A stretch of 64,000 nucleotides of DNA from CAIWTU01 sp963815135 (GTDB taxonomy: Bacteria; Desulfobacterota; Desulfuromonadia; Geobacterales; Geobacteraceae): contig CAWFFO010000001.1 in the NCBI GenBank assembly GCA_963815135.1, positions 124,001 through 188,000 of the forward strand. The letters run 5' to 3'. The translations under genes and the position numbers were made by a program. The notes beneath the pieces were generated by a model. The model ran no database searches and was not told the origin of the DNA. It saw only the letters and a program-made list of their open reading frames with translations. Positions 45,561-53,835 of this stretch are shown one piece after another. The number at the start of each line of letters is the position of its first letter. The first letter of the stretch is position 1.

Positions 45561-46535
45561 ATGCGTTTCTTGTTAATTTTGCATGTCATGTTTTTCTGCT
45601 GTTCGATTTCCAACGCCACCGCGGGTGTCGTAATCGATCGCGTTAAGGCACGTGGTGTCGTCCGTTGCGGCAGCGTCGAACGACCGGGCCTGGCAGACCG
45701 CGACGGCCACGGACGTTGGGCCGGCCTCGAAGTGGATATCTGCCGCGCGGTTGCCTCAGCGGTTCTCGGCTCCCCTGAACGGGTAGAATACCATGCATAC
45801 GATTTGCCGAAAGACTTCGATGCCGTGCGCAAACAGAAAGACGACCTCTTCTTTCTCACTGGTTCCGAGATAGAAGAACAGAAGCTGGCAGGAGAAGTGC
45901 TGCCCGGTCCCACTGTCTTCGTGGAATCCCATGGAGTGATGGTGTCGTCCAGGTCTGATGCGCACCACTTGCGGGATCTTGCCGATGACAGTATCTGCTT
46001 CCTGATCGGCAGTCCGGTGGAGCGAAGCCTTGAGGCGTATTTCGAATCTATTCGAAAAAACTGGAATCGCCGTGCCTTCTCCGAGGATGGGGAGATGGTT
46101 GATACCTACACTGCCCGGAATTGTCACGCCATCGCAGGCGAGATTACCTCTCTTGCGTCTATCCGCCTTGAAAAGAATGCGAAACATCTGTCGAGTCGTA
46201 TTCTTCCCGAGACCACGGCGGACTTCCCGGTGATGGCCGCGACCGGAACCGGGGACGGACAATGGTCTTCGGTCGTTGCATGGACAGTGCATACACTTAT
46301 CAGCGGGGAGAGGCCGGAAACCTCCTGGTATCCGGGAGGCGCAGGGGCGATGCCGGTTACCGCACCGAAATTGGGGCTCGACAAGGGTTGGCAACACCGG
46401 GTCCTGACAGCGGTCGGCAATTATGGAGATATCTTTGAGCGCAACCTCGGCAAGGGTTCTCCACTGAAGCTCGACCGGGGTCTCAATGCGAACCATTTGG
46501 ACGGTGGGCTGCTTCTGAGCCCTTTTCTGGAGTAA
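45561..46535 (+). CDS. Amino-acid ABC-type periplasmic binding protein, orphan
   Basis: A 324-aa protein of the general L-amino-acid binding (AapJ-like) family: VKARGVVRCGSVERPGLADRDGHGRWAGLEVDICRAVA splits at the family lobe-1 start, then SRSDAHHLRDLADDSICF and a second lobe with PVMAATGTGDGQWSSVVAW. The Sec signal ends NATAG. TGGAGGG precedes the ATG. No permease or ATPase genes follow, so it may act as a free-standing sensor or serve an unlinked transporter. It is 179 bases after the phosphoesterase and may share its message. Confidence 0.78.
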   Translation: MRFLLILHVMFFCCSISNATAGVVIDRVKARGVVRCGSVERPGLADRDGHGRWAGLEVDICRAVASAVLGSPERVEYHAYDLPKDFDAVRKQKDDLFFLTGSEIEEQKLAGEVLPGPTVFVESHGVMVSSRSDAHHLRDLADDSICFLIGSPVERSLEAYFESIRKNWNRRAFSEDGEMVDTYTARNCHAIAGEITSLASIRLEKNAKHLSSRILPETTADFPVMAATGTGDGQWSSVVAWTVHTLISGERPETSWYPGGAGAMPVTAPKLGLDKGWQHRVLTAVGNYGDIFERNLGKGSPLKLDRGLNANHLDGGLLLSPFLE

Positions 46536-46870
46536 AAGCGGAATTGGACTAATACCGTCAAGTAAGATCGGCCTTGGCGGAGTTGTCGGCAAATCTGCTT
46601 TGACAGGTTTCGCGGCTTTTCCGTAAACAGGCACATGGAAAATCGGGTTTTCCCGGATATTGTGGCAGTTCTGACCGGATGAGCTCCGATAATTGTCTGC
46701 GCAGGTTTCAGATATCCCTAAAGTGGAGAATTGTTATCTGTTACAATTATGTAAATATTTATCAGGAAGTTTCATCCTGGATGGAAAAGGTATTTTTATT
46801 CGATATAGTATACGGACAGGATTCAGGAAATGGATAAAAGAGCTGGCGGTTTGTTGCTGGAGGCATGGTA
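46536..46870. other. 335-base gap
   Basis: It holds an imperfect hairpin (AAATCTG/CAGGTTT, about 46590-46610) after the binding-protein gene and AT-rich sequence up to the next small gene. Nothing else can be supported. Confidence 0.4.
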
Positions 46871-47065
46871 ATGATGATCAGGGTGATTTATAAAGACAAG
46901 AATATCGGCAGGGTCGATGAGTCCCGCCTTGACGAACTTATAAATTCGGACAGGATAGCAGCATTTTGCCGCCCGAATGACGAGTGGGTGGGTGTCGTTA
47001 TGAACAGGCAGGGATTGACACGGGTTTCCCTGGCATTTTCCGGAGATTGTCGGGCTGGAAGCTGA
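46871..47065 (+). CDS. Small protein of unknown function (64 aa)
   Basis: Preceded by TGGAGG 7 bases before the ATG at 46871. The protein (MMIRVIYKDKNIGRVDESRL, then DELINSDRIAAFCRPNDEWVGV) looks like a short beta-rich domain in which a 'GRVDESRLDELI' segment gives a turn and helix. I have the impression that similar GSU-type small proteins occur in this group but cannot confirm it. A terminator follows. Confidence 0.6.
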   Translation: MMIRVIYKDKNIGRVDESRLDELINSDRIAAFCRPNDEWVGVVMNRQGLTRVSLAFSGDCRAGS

Positions 47066-47112
47066 GTAAGTTTACGTAATCACCCCCGCAAATCCGCCAA
47101 CCTTTCCGGAAG

Positions 47113-47150
47113 GCCGCTCAGGTTTATTTATTTAACCTTGAGCGGCTTTT
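47113..47150 (+). terminator. Rho-independent terminator
   Basis: GCCGCTCAGGTT pairs with AACCTTGAGCGGC (one bulge) and is followed by four T. It ends the small gene upstream. Confidence 0.8.
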
Positions 47151-47235
47151 CTGCTTCCGTATTTTACCTCAGGGAATATACCTTCTCTGCCTGATGAATT
47201 GTCGGGAATTTCAGTTCTCCGGACAACTTGCCTGG

Positions 47236-48999
47236 TCAATGTGTGGTGGTTTCAGTATGACCTTTGCCATGGTGGTACGGTTTGCAGATAAATGGTGAAA
47301 ATTCATCGGCCGGGACCGGCAAAGAGAAGAAATATCCCTGCATTTTCGAACAGTTGAGGGCGTAAAGGAAACGTAACTGCTCCTCGACTTCAACACCCTC
47401 GGCAATGACGTCCAGCCTGAGGCTTTTCGCCATGGTTATTATAGCACCGGCTATTGCCGAATCGTCCGGATTGACGGTGATGTCGCTGATAAACGACTGA
47501 TCTATCTTCAGGGTATGAATGGGGAGTTTCTTGATGTAAGAGAGGGATGAATATCCGGTGCCGAAATCATCGATGGAGATATGGACCCCCAGGTAACTCA
47601 GACGGCGCAGGGTACGAATGACGGTGTCCATGTCCTGAAGCAGCATTTCTTCAGTCACCTCCAGTTCGAGCCAGCGGGGTTCGAGCCCTGTTTCACTCAG
47701 GATACTTTCAACCATGTCCGCCAGATTTTCGTTTTGAACCTGACGGGGTGAAAGGTTCACCGCCACGCGCTTGTTGGGATACCTGGCATCCTGCCAGGCC
47801 TTGTTCTGGGCACAGGCGGTTCGCAGCACCCACTCGCCTATGGGCAGGATCATCCCTGTTTCCTCTGCCAGCTGAATGAACTGTTTCGGCAGGACAAGGC
47901 CCATCTCCGGGTGCTGCCACCGCAGCAGCGCCTCTACACTGAACACCCGTCCGGTTTTCACATTTACCTCAGGCTGATAGTTGAGAAAGAGCTCTCCCTT
48001 TTTCTGTGCCATGCGAAGGCTGGTTTCCATTTCATGCCTCCAGGCCGCCTGCTCTTCCAGTGCCGGATCGTAAAGGTGATAGCGGTTCCGGCCCTGTTCC
48101 TTTGCGCAATACATGGCCATATCCGCATTCCTGACAAGAGTGTCTCCATCGCGACCGTCGTTTGGAAAGAAGCTTATACCGATGCACGTGCCGATATACA
48201 GTTCGTGGCCCGGTATGATGAAGGGCATGGCAAATGTTTCGATAATTTTCCGGGCGACATTCACTGCTTCCCGTACGTTTTCGAGATCTGGCAGAAGGAT
48301 GATGAACTCGTCCCCCCCCCTGCGGGAAACCATCTCCTCATATCGTCGGCAGCACTGTTTGAGCCTGAGCGCCGCAGCCTGCAGAAGCTGGTCGCCGACC
48401 GCGTGTCCGAGAGTGTCGTTAATGACCTTGAACCGGTCCAGATCGAGAAACAATATCGCCAATTGCCCTTTGTGGCGCTGTGCATGGGCCAGAGCCTGGT
48501 TGAGAATCTCCTTGAATAACTGCCTGTTGGGGAGACCGGTCAGGGAGTCATAATAAGCCAACTGCAGGATATCCTCGTTCTGCTGGCGGAGTTGCCTTTC
48601 CATCTGTATGTCATTAAGGGATTTTTCGATTGCGGCGGTGAGTTTCTCGGTCTTGATCGGCTTCATAACATAATGATTGATGCCGAGGTTGATGCTTTCA
48701 ACAAGAGATTCCACGTCACTGAAAGCAGTTATGACGATTATTTTCGCCCCCTTGTCGAGCGCTTTGATTTTTCCGGCCATTTGGATGCCGTCCATGACCG
48801 GCATACGGATGTCGGTAAGAATTATATCGGGTCGGAGTCTGGTGTAACATTCGAAACCCTCCTGGCCGTTTTTTGCCAGAACAAGTTTCAGTTGCGGGAA
48901 CCTTCTGCTGATCAGTAGCGCAACCAGTTCCCTGATAGCCGGGCTGTCCTCGACGTAGAGAAGTGATATCGTGTTTTTATCAACATCAACAGTGCCCAT
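47236..48999 (-). CDS. Response regulator with GGDEF and EAL domains
   Basis: A 587-aa c-di-GMP enzyme. An N-terminal receiver (Asp63 in ILTDIRMPVMDG) is followed by a linker helix, a GGDEF domain (about 165-330) with an intact RRGGDEF site, and an EAL domain (about 340-585) with EALLRW and DDFGTGYSS, so both synthesis and breakdown residues are present. There is no RxxD inhibitory site before GGDEF. The ATG at 48999 has GGAGAGAGGG before it; the open frame goes a little further. A nine-base G/C tract falls exactly in the GGDEF codons (48312-48320). Confidence 0.93.
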   Translation of the reverse strand: MGTVDVDKNTISLLYVEDSPAIRELVALLISRRFPQLKLVLAKNGQEGFECYTRLRPDIILTDIRMPVMDGIQMAGKIKALDKGAKIIVITAFSDVESLVESINLGINHYVMKPIKTEKLTAAIEKSLNDIQMERQLRQQNEDILQLAYYDSLTGLPNRQLFKEILNQALAHAQRHKGQLAILFLDLDRFKVINDTLGHAVGDQLLQAAALRLKQCCRRYEEMVSRRGGDEFIILLPDLENVREAVNVARKIIETFAMPFIIPGHELYIGTCIGISFFPNDGRDGDTLVRNADMAMYCAKEQGRNRYHLYDPALEEQAAWRHEMETSLRMAQKKGELFLNYQPEVNVKTGRVFSVEALLRWQHPEMGLVLPKQFIQLAEETGMILPIGEWVLRTACAQNKAWQDARYPNKRVAVNLSPRQVQNENLADMVESILSETGLEPRWLELEVTEEMLLQDMDTVIRTLRRLSYLGVHISIDDFGTGYSSLSYIKKLPIHTLKIDQSFISDITVNPDDSAIAGAIITMAKSLRLDVIAEGVEVEEQLRFLYALNCSKMQGYFFSLPVPADEFSPFICKPYHHGKGHTETTTH

Positions 49000-49224
49000 T
49001 GCAACCCTCTCTCCGGATTCGCCTCCGGACCGCTTGCAGCGGTTTTGCATCATCGGCATTCACACGGGACAATCAGGGCAATTTTCAATGGCAGATCTTG
49101 CTACAACTAAAAGGTAGCATGACAATGGCAAATAGGAAACAAATTATTGTGAAAAAAAGCAGGCAGGAGTTTTTGCGGGGATTCGGTTGTGGAGTCTTTA
49201 TATGTCATTAAAATCATTACGTAT

Positions 49225-51609
49225 TCAGGCTCTAGAATTCCCGGGAGGGGGTGTGATGCGCTGGGCAGGTTTGATCTGACCTTGCGCGGAGCCTCCCGTT
49301 CCTTTTTCCACGTATTTTTGGTCCAGTTCAATTCGCAAGGTTCTCAGCAGGTCGCCCGGCGGAACGGGTTTTTCCAGGAGCATCATACCGGTTTCCCGGA
49401 TCAGTTTCCTGGACAATATATCAGCCGGATACCCGCTCATGAAAATGACACGCACGTCGGGATGAATCCTCCTGATGGCGTCGTAGACCTCCCAGCCGTT
49501 CTTTTTCGGCATCCTTACATCAAGCAACAGTAACCGTATTTCATCGGCATGTTCCATGAATTTTCGTATCGCCTCCTCTCCGTTGCCGGCCTCTATGACC
49601 GTGTAACCATTTTCCTGGAGCAGGTTCCTTGTCAGGTCCCTCACCGTTACGTTATCTTCGGCGACCAGCAGCATTTCGGAGCCCGTGGGGTAGGGGACGA
49701 CAACCACCGGCTCCGGCCACGACCCGGCTGCGGAACGAACAGCGGGCTCCAGACCCGGGGGTTGAAGTAAAGGGTCCTCTTCCTGACGGCATGCATCGGC
49801 GGCTGCAGTCGGAAGGTAAATGCTGAACCTGGTGCCTTTCGTGAATTCCGTGTCCACATCGATGAATCCGTTATGCTGATTTACGATTCCGTAGACTATG
49901 GAGAGCCCCAGTCCCGTTCCTTTTCCGACCTCCTTGGTAGTGAAGAACGGTTCGAAGATCCTCTCCCTGGTTTTCAAATCCATACCGATGCCGGTATCGA
50001 TGAAGGTAATCAGCCCGTACCTTCCTGGTAACATTGTTCCGTGTGGCTGGGAGAATACCCGCTCCTCGGGTGCAGGCATGGTGTTTATGGACAGCAGTCC
50101 GCCTCCCGGCATTGCATCCCTTGCGTTGGAGGCAAGATTCATCAGGACATGGCTTATCAGGCCGTCGTCCGCCATGACGGTGATCGGTTTATCACTGAGT
50201 GAAACCGCCAGTTCAATATCCTCCCCGATCATCATGGTCAGCAGCGATTCCGATTTCTTCACGATTTCATTCAGGCTGACCGGCCTGAGATTTACTTTCT
50301 GCTTTCTGCTGAATGTCAGGATATCCCTGGTCAGCCTGGCCGCTCTCTCACTGGATGCTATGGTGTTATCGACGAAAAAGCGAAGCGGGTCTCCCTTTGG
50401 CATGTGTTTCAGAAGCAGGTGCGAGTATCCGAGGATGGCGGTCAGGATATTATTGAATTCATGGGCAATTCCACCGGCGAGTTGACCCAGCGCCTCGATT
50501 TTCTGTGTCTGGAAGAGCTGGGCCTTGAGGCGGAGCTTGTCGTTTTGCGCTTTTTTCAGAGTGGTTATATCCAGGATGACGCCGACCATTCCGGCAGCTT
50601 TGCCTTCTATATCGGCATAGTCGGCTCTTGAAAAAAGAACGTTGCGTTCCGTCCCGTCGGCATGCCTGAGCTGCGCTTCTCCTGACCTTACGGGGATGCA
50701 ACCGTCACCCGGAAATTGGCCTGATTCAGCGCAGATGGCAGTATCCTTGACATACATGTCAATGGCGGGTCTTCCGGTCAATTCATTTGCAGTGCGTCCG
50801 AAAAAGTCCTCATAGGCCCTGTTGCACCCGGCAAGAAGGCCATTGACATCCGTGTAGAAGATGGGATTCGGAATGGTGTCCAGCAGGGTGCGGAGGAATT
50901 TCATCCGTTCAAGGAATGCGATTTCCGTCTGTCTCCGTTCCAGGACCTCTTTTTCGAGTTCACGGTTTGTCGCGGCGATCTCGTCGTTACGTTCCTGAAT
51001 GGTCCTCCTGAGCAGGAAAGCAGACCTCATATTCCGTTCCAGCGTGTAACACATGAAGAGGCCGGTAATAGAAAAAGTAGACAGGATAAACAGGTTGCTG
51101 TACATGATACGCGAGGGAATACCCGCGTCCCACAGTGCAACGGCCCCGTAGAGAATGAAGATGCTCCAGGTAAGGAAGGAGGCGGTGATAAACCGGAGCC
51201 GGAAATAAAAGAGCAGAATGATGAGCAGACCGGGATAAGTTATGTAATTGCCGGGAGGTGCAGCCATGACTATCATCAGGACGGCTCCTCCCCCTGCTAT
51301 GAATCCGGCAATGAAGATTGAAAGCTCCATTACTTTTCGGAAATAAGCGGAATATGAACATATGAGAATTCCGATCAGTACAGGGCAGACGATCAAATAG
51401 CGGATCAGCCAGGCGAACTCCTTGATATCCGGGATTACCCAGTAGTCGTGGATTCCGAACAGGGAATAGAGGATGGTTCCCAGTATCAGGTCGAGACGAA
51501 GCTGCGGAAGTCTTTTCTCGAAATAGTCGTGGCGGAATGCGGTCTCCAGTTCATTATCCCTGAACGAGAGGGTTATGGCGTTACGGACGGGCTCCATCCT
51601 TAAATTCAT
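49225..51609 (-). CDS. Membrane hybrid histidine kinase
   Basis: A 794-aa protein. About six membrane helices fill residues 35-205 and form the sensor; a coiled coil, PAS (about 240-365), HisKA with GGIAHEFNNIL (His383), ATPase (DTGIGMDLKTRERIFEPFF, GTGLGLSIVYGI) and a C-terminal receiver (Asp697 in LLLLDVRMPKKNG) follow. It lies between the GGDEF-EAL gene and two other hybrid kinases on the same strand. Its signal is unknown. Confidence 0.92.
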   Translation of the reverse strand: MNLRMEPVRNAITLSFRDNELETAFRHDYFEKRLPQLRLDLILGTILYSLFGIHDYWVIPDIKEFAWLIRYLIVCPVLIGILICSYSAYFRKVMELSIFIAGFIAGGGAVLMIVMAAPPGNYITYPGLLIILLFYFRLRFITASFLTWSIFILYGAVALWDAGIPSRIMYSNLFILSTFSITGLFMCYTLERNMRSAFLLRRTIQERNDEIAATNRELEKEVLERRQTEIAFLERMKFLRTLLDTIPNPIFYTDVNGLLAGCNRAYEDFFGRTANELTGRPAIDMYVKDTAICAESGQFPGDGCIPVRSGEAQLRHADGTERNVLFSRADYADIEGKAAGMVGVILDITTLKKAQNDKLRLKAQLFQTQKIEALGQLAGGIAHEFNNILTAILGYSHLLLKHMPKGDPLRFFVDNTIASSERAARLTRDILTFSRKQKVNLRPVSLNEIVKKSESLLTMMIGEDIELAVSLSDKPITVMADDGLISHVLMNLASNARDAMPGGGLLSINTMPAPEERVFSQPHGTMLPGRYGLITFIDTGIGMDLKTRERIFEPFFTTKEVGKGTGLGLSIVYGIVNQHNGFIDVDTEFTKGTRFSIYLPTAAADACRQEEDPLLQPPGLEPAVRSAAGSWPEPVVVVPYPTGSEMLLVAEDNVTVRDLTRNLLQENGYTVIEAGNGEEAIRKFMEHADEIRLLLLDVRMPKKNGWEVYDAIRRIHPDVRVIFMSGYPADILSRKLIRETGMMLLEKPVPPGDLLRTLRIELDQKYVEKGTGGSAQGQIKPAQRITPPPGNSRA

Positions 51610-51819
51610 CGATTGGCCTCGCGGAGCGGTGGGGAATATGGCGGCGCCGGTCAGGAGGGGCTAAAAGGCCTGCGGTATTGGCCACCATTCCGAAACAAGC
51701 TATCTCCGTGTTCCTGGTTCTGTCAAGAATTTAATATGGATTTAATAGAAATATTTCACATTTTTTGGGGGTCATGGGAAAAGTGAACATTTCCCTGTTG
51801 CTGACGGCAGCGGACAGTG

Positions 51820-53835
51820 TCATTTGTTTCCAGTGCCCTGATGGGGATTGTTTTTCATGACCTGGGAGATCTTTGCCTGCATGTCCCGCACATGATACGG
51901 CTTCTGAATAAAACCGGCAGGCCTGTCCTCGTTGAAGCGCTCAAAGACACATTGCTCACTGTAGCCGCTGTTGAGGATGACGCGGACCTCCGGCCGGATC
52001 CGTTTCAGTTCGTAAAAGGTACGAATCCCGTCCATGTTGGGCATGGTCAGATCAAGAATCACCAGGTCTATGTCATCGGCATGTTCCTTGAAAACATTCA
52101 CCGCCTCCATACCGTCCACCACTCCGATTGCCCGGAACCCGATCATCTTTACCGCGGTCATGCACATTTCGCGTACCTGCTCCTCGTCATCCGCAACCAG
52201 GACCGTACCGGCAAAGTCAGCGAGGGGAGGCGGCGTGTCCGTCGCCGGTGAGTCTTTTCGTGCCGGCTGCCTTGCTTCTTCAATTACTGGGAAAAATACC
52301 CGGAAGGTGGAACCACATCCGGGTTCGCTTTCCAGCACAATGGCGCCTTTGTGAGCCTGGACAATGCCCTGGACCGAGGACATCCCGAGACCGCGTCCCA
52401 TGAACTTGGTGGTGAAGAAAGGATCGAAAATACGCTGCCGAGTCTCTTCTTCCATGCCGCATCCGGTGTCTGACACTTCCAAATATACAAACCTGCCTGC
52501 CGGGGGGGTCTCTTCAAGACTGCTGCGGCTTAGAAACTTGTCATCACAATCCTGTATGCCGGTGCTGAGAGATATGGAGCCGGGGTTGTCGCCGACGGCT
52601 TCCGAAGCGTTGATCAGCAGATTCATGATCACCTGCTGGATCTGGCCTTCATCGACTTTAATCAAAGGCGCATTCGGAGTCGTGATGATATCAAGCGTTA
52701 TATTTCTACTGACGGATGATTGAAACAGCTCCGAGCTGTTGCGAATAATATCGTTAAGGTCGATATTATTCAGTGTGAACAACCCCTTTCCCGAATAGGC
52801 CAGCATCTGGCGGGTGAGACTGGCCGCACGCTCACAGGCCGTCAGGGCTTTGTTGATGTTGCCCCTCAGAGAAGATCCAGGGGGTAATTCGAACAGGGTC
52901 AGGTCCAGATTGCCGATAATAGCCATCAGCAGGTTGTTGAAGTTGTGAGCGATGCCTCCGGCAATGGTACCGATACTCTCCAGCTTCTGGGTTCGCAGCA
53001 GTTTCCTTTCCAGTTTCAGTCGATTATCTTCCGCCTCTCTCTGTTCGGATATGTCCTGTACCGTTCCGGTTCCCCGTCCATGGTTTCCATGGCTATCGAA
53101 TGATGCCTCCGCCTGGACGTGAACCATTTTCACCGGGCCGCCGGAATGCATGATACGGAATTCGATCGAGAACGGCAGATAATCATTCAGAAAATTTTCG
53201 ATGACTGATTCGACCCTGTCCCGGTCATCGGGATGAACGACATCCAGAAAGGCTTCAAGTGTCCCGGGGAATTTCTCCGGGTTCAAACCGAAAATGCTGT
53301 AACACTCGTCCGAGGCCGAAAGAATGCAGCCGGAAGATAGATCAAATGACCAGTTTCCCACCCGGGCAATCCGCTGCGCCTCGATAAGGTTGCGTTCACT
53401 CTCCTTGCGTGACCTGATCTCCCTGTTCAGGTTACGGTTGGCCTGCAGCAGTTCCATTTGCGCAGCTGCCAGCCGCAGATGGGTTTGTACCCGGGCCAGA
53501 ACTTCACGCTCGGCAAACGGCTTGGTAATGTAATCGAGCCCACCGGCCTCGAAGGCCTTCAACTTGTCCCCGGTTTCATCCAGCGCGCTGATGAACAGAA
53601 CCGGGATGGCGGCTGTGACGGGGGAGTCCTTCAGGCGCCGGCAGACCTCGAATCCGTCCAAGCCCGGCATCATGATGTCGAGCAGGATCAGGTCGGGAAG
53701 CCTGGCCGCAACAGCCTTGAGAGCTATCTCTCCACTAACGGCGGGCCGGACCTCGTGGCCGTCCGCGGCGAGAATCCCTTCCAGGACACTCAGGTTGTCC
53801 GGGTTGTCATCGACGATAAGTATATTGCCTTTCAT
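51820..53835 (-). CDS. Soluble hybrid histidine kinase (receiver-PAS-kinase-receiver)
   Basis: A 671-aa kinase: receiver with Asp53 (LILLDIMMPGLDG), coiled coil, PAS (about 150-270), HisKA GGIAHNFNNLL (His297), ATPase (DTGCGMEEETRQRIFDPFF, GRGLGMSSVQGIV) and a second receiver with Asp595 (LVILDLTMPNMDG). It has no membrane segment. It starts 4 bases inside the end of the upstream hybrid kinase gene, so the two are co-translated and the membrane kinase probably feeds this one. Confidence 0.92.
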   Translation of the reverse strand: MKGNILIVDDNPDNLSVLEGILAADGHEVRPAVSGEIALKAVAARLPDLILLDIMMPGLDGFEVCRRLKDSPVTAAIPVLFISALDETGDKLKAFEAGGLDYITKPFAEREVLARVQTHLRLAAAQMELLQANRNLNREIRSRKESERNLIEAQRIARVGNWSFDLSSGCILSASDECYSIFGLNPEKFPGTLEAFLDVVHPDDRDRVESVIENFLNDYLPFSIEFRIMHSGGPVKMVHVQAEASFDSHGNHGRGTGTVQDISEQREAEDNRLKLERKLLRTQKLESIGTIAGGIAHNFNNLLMAIIGNLDLTLFELPPGSSLRGNINKALTACERAASLTRQMLAYSGKGLFTLNNIDLNDIIRNSSELFQSSVSRNITLDIITTPNAPLIKVDEGQIQQVIMNLLINASEAVGDNPGSISLSTGIQDCDDKFLSRSSLEETPPAGRFVYLEVSDTGCGMEEETRQRIFDPFFTTKFMGRGLGMSSVQGIVQAHKGAIVLESEPGCGSTFRVFFPVIEEARQPARKDSPATDTPPPLADFAGTVLVADDEEQVREMCMTAVKMIGFRAIGVVDGMEAVNVFKEHADDIDLVILDLTMPNMDGIRTFYELKRIRPEVRVILNSGYSEQCVFERFNEDRPAGFIQKPYHVRDMQAKISQVMKNNPHQGTGNK

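Noticed and set aside
46565..46625. GGCAAA...CGCGGC pattern resembling a c-di-GMP-I riboswitch
   Set aside because: The conserved GGGACGCAAAGCC-like half is absent and only one weak hairpin forms; it lies just after a gene end.
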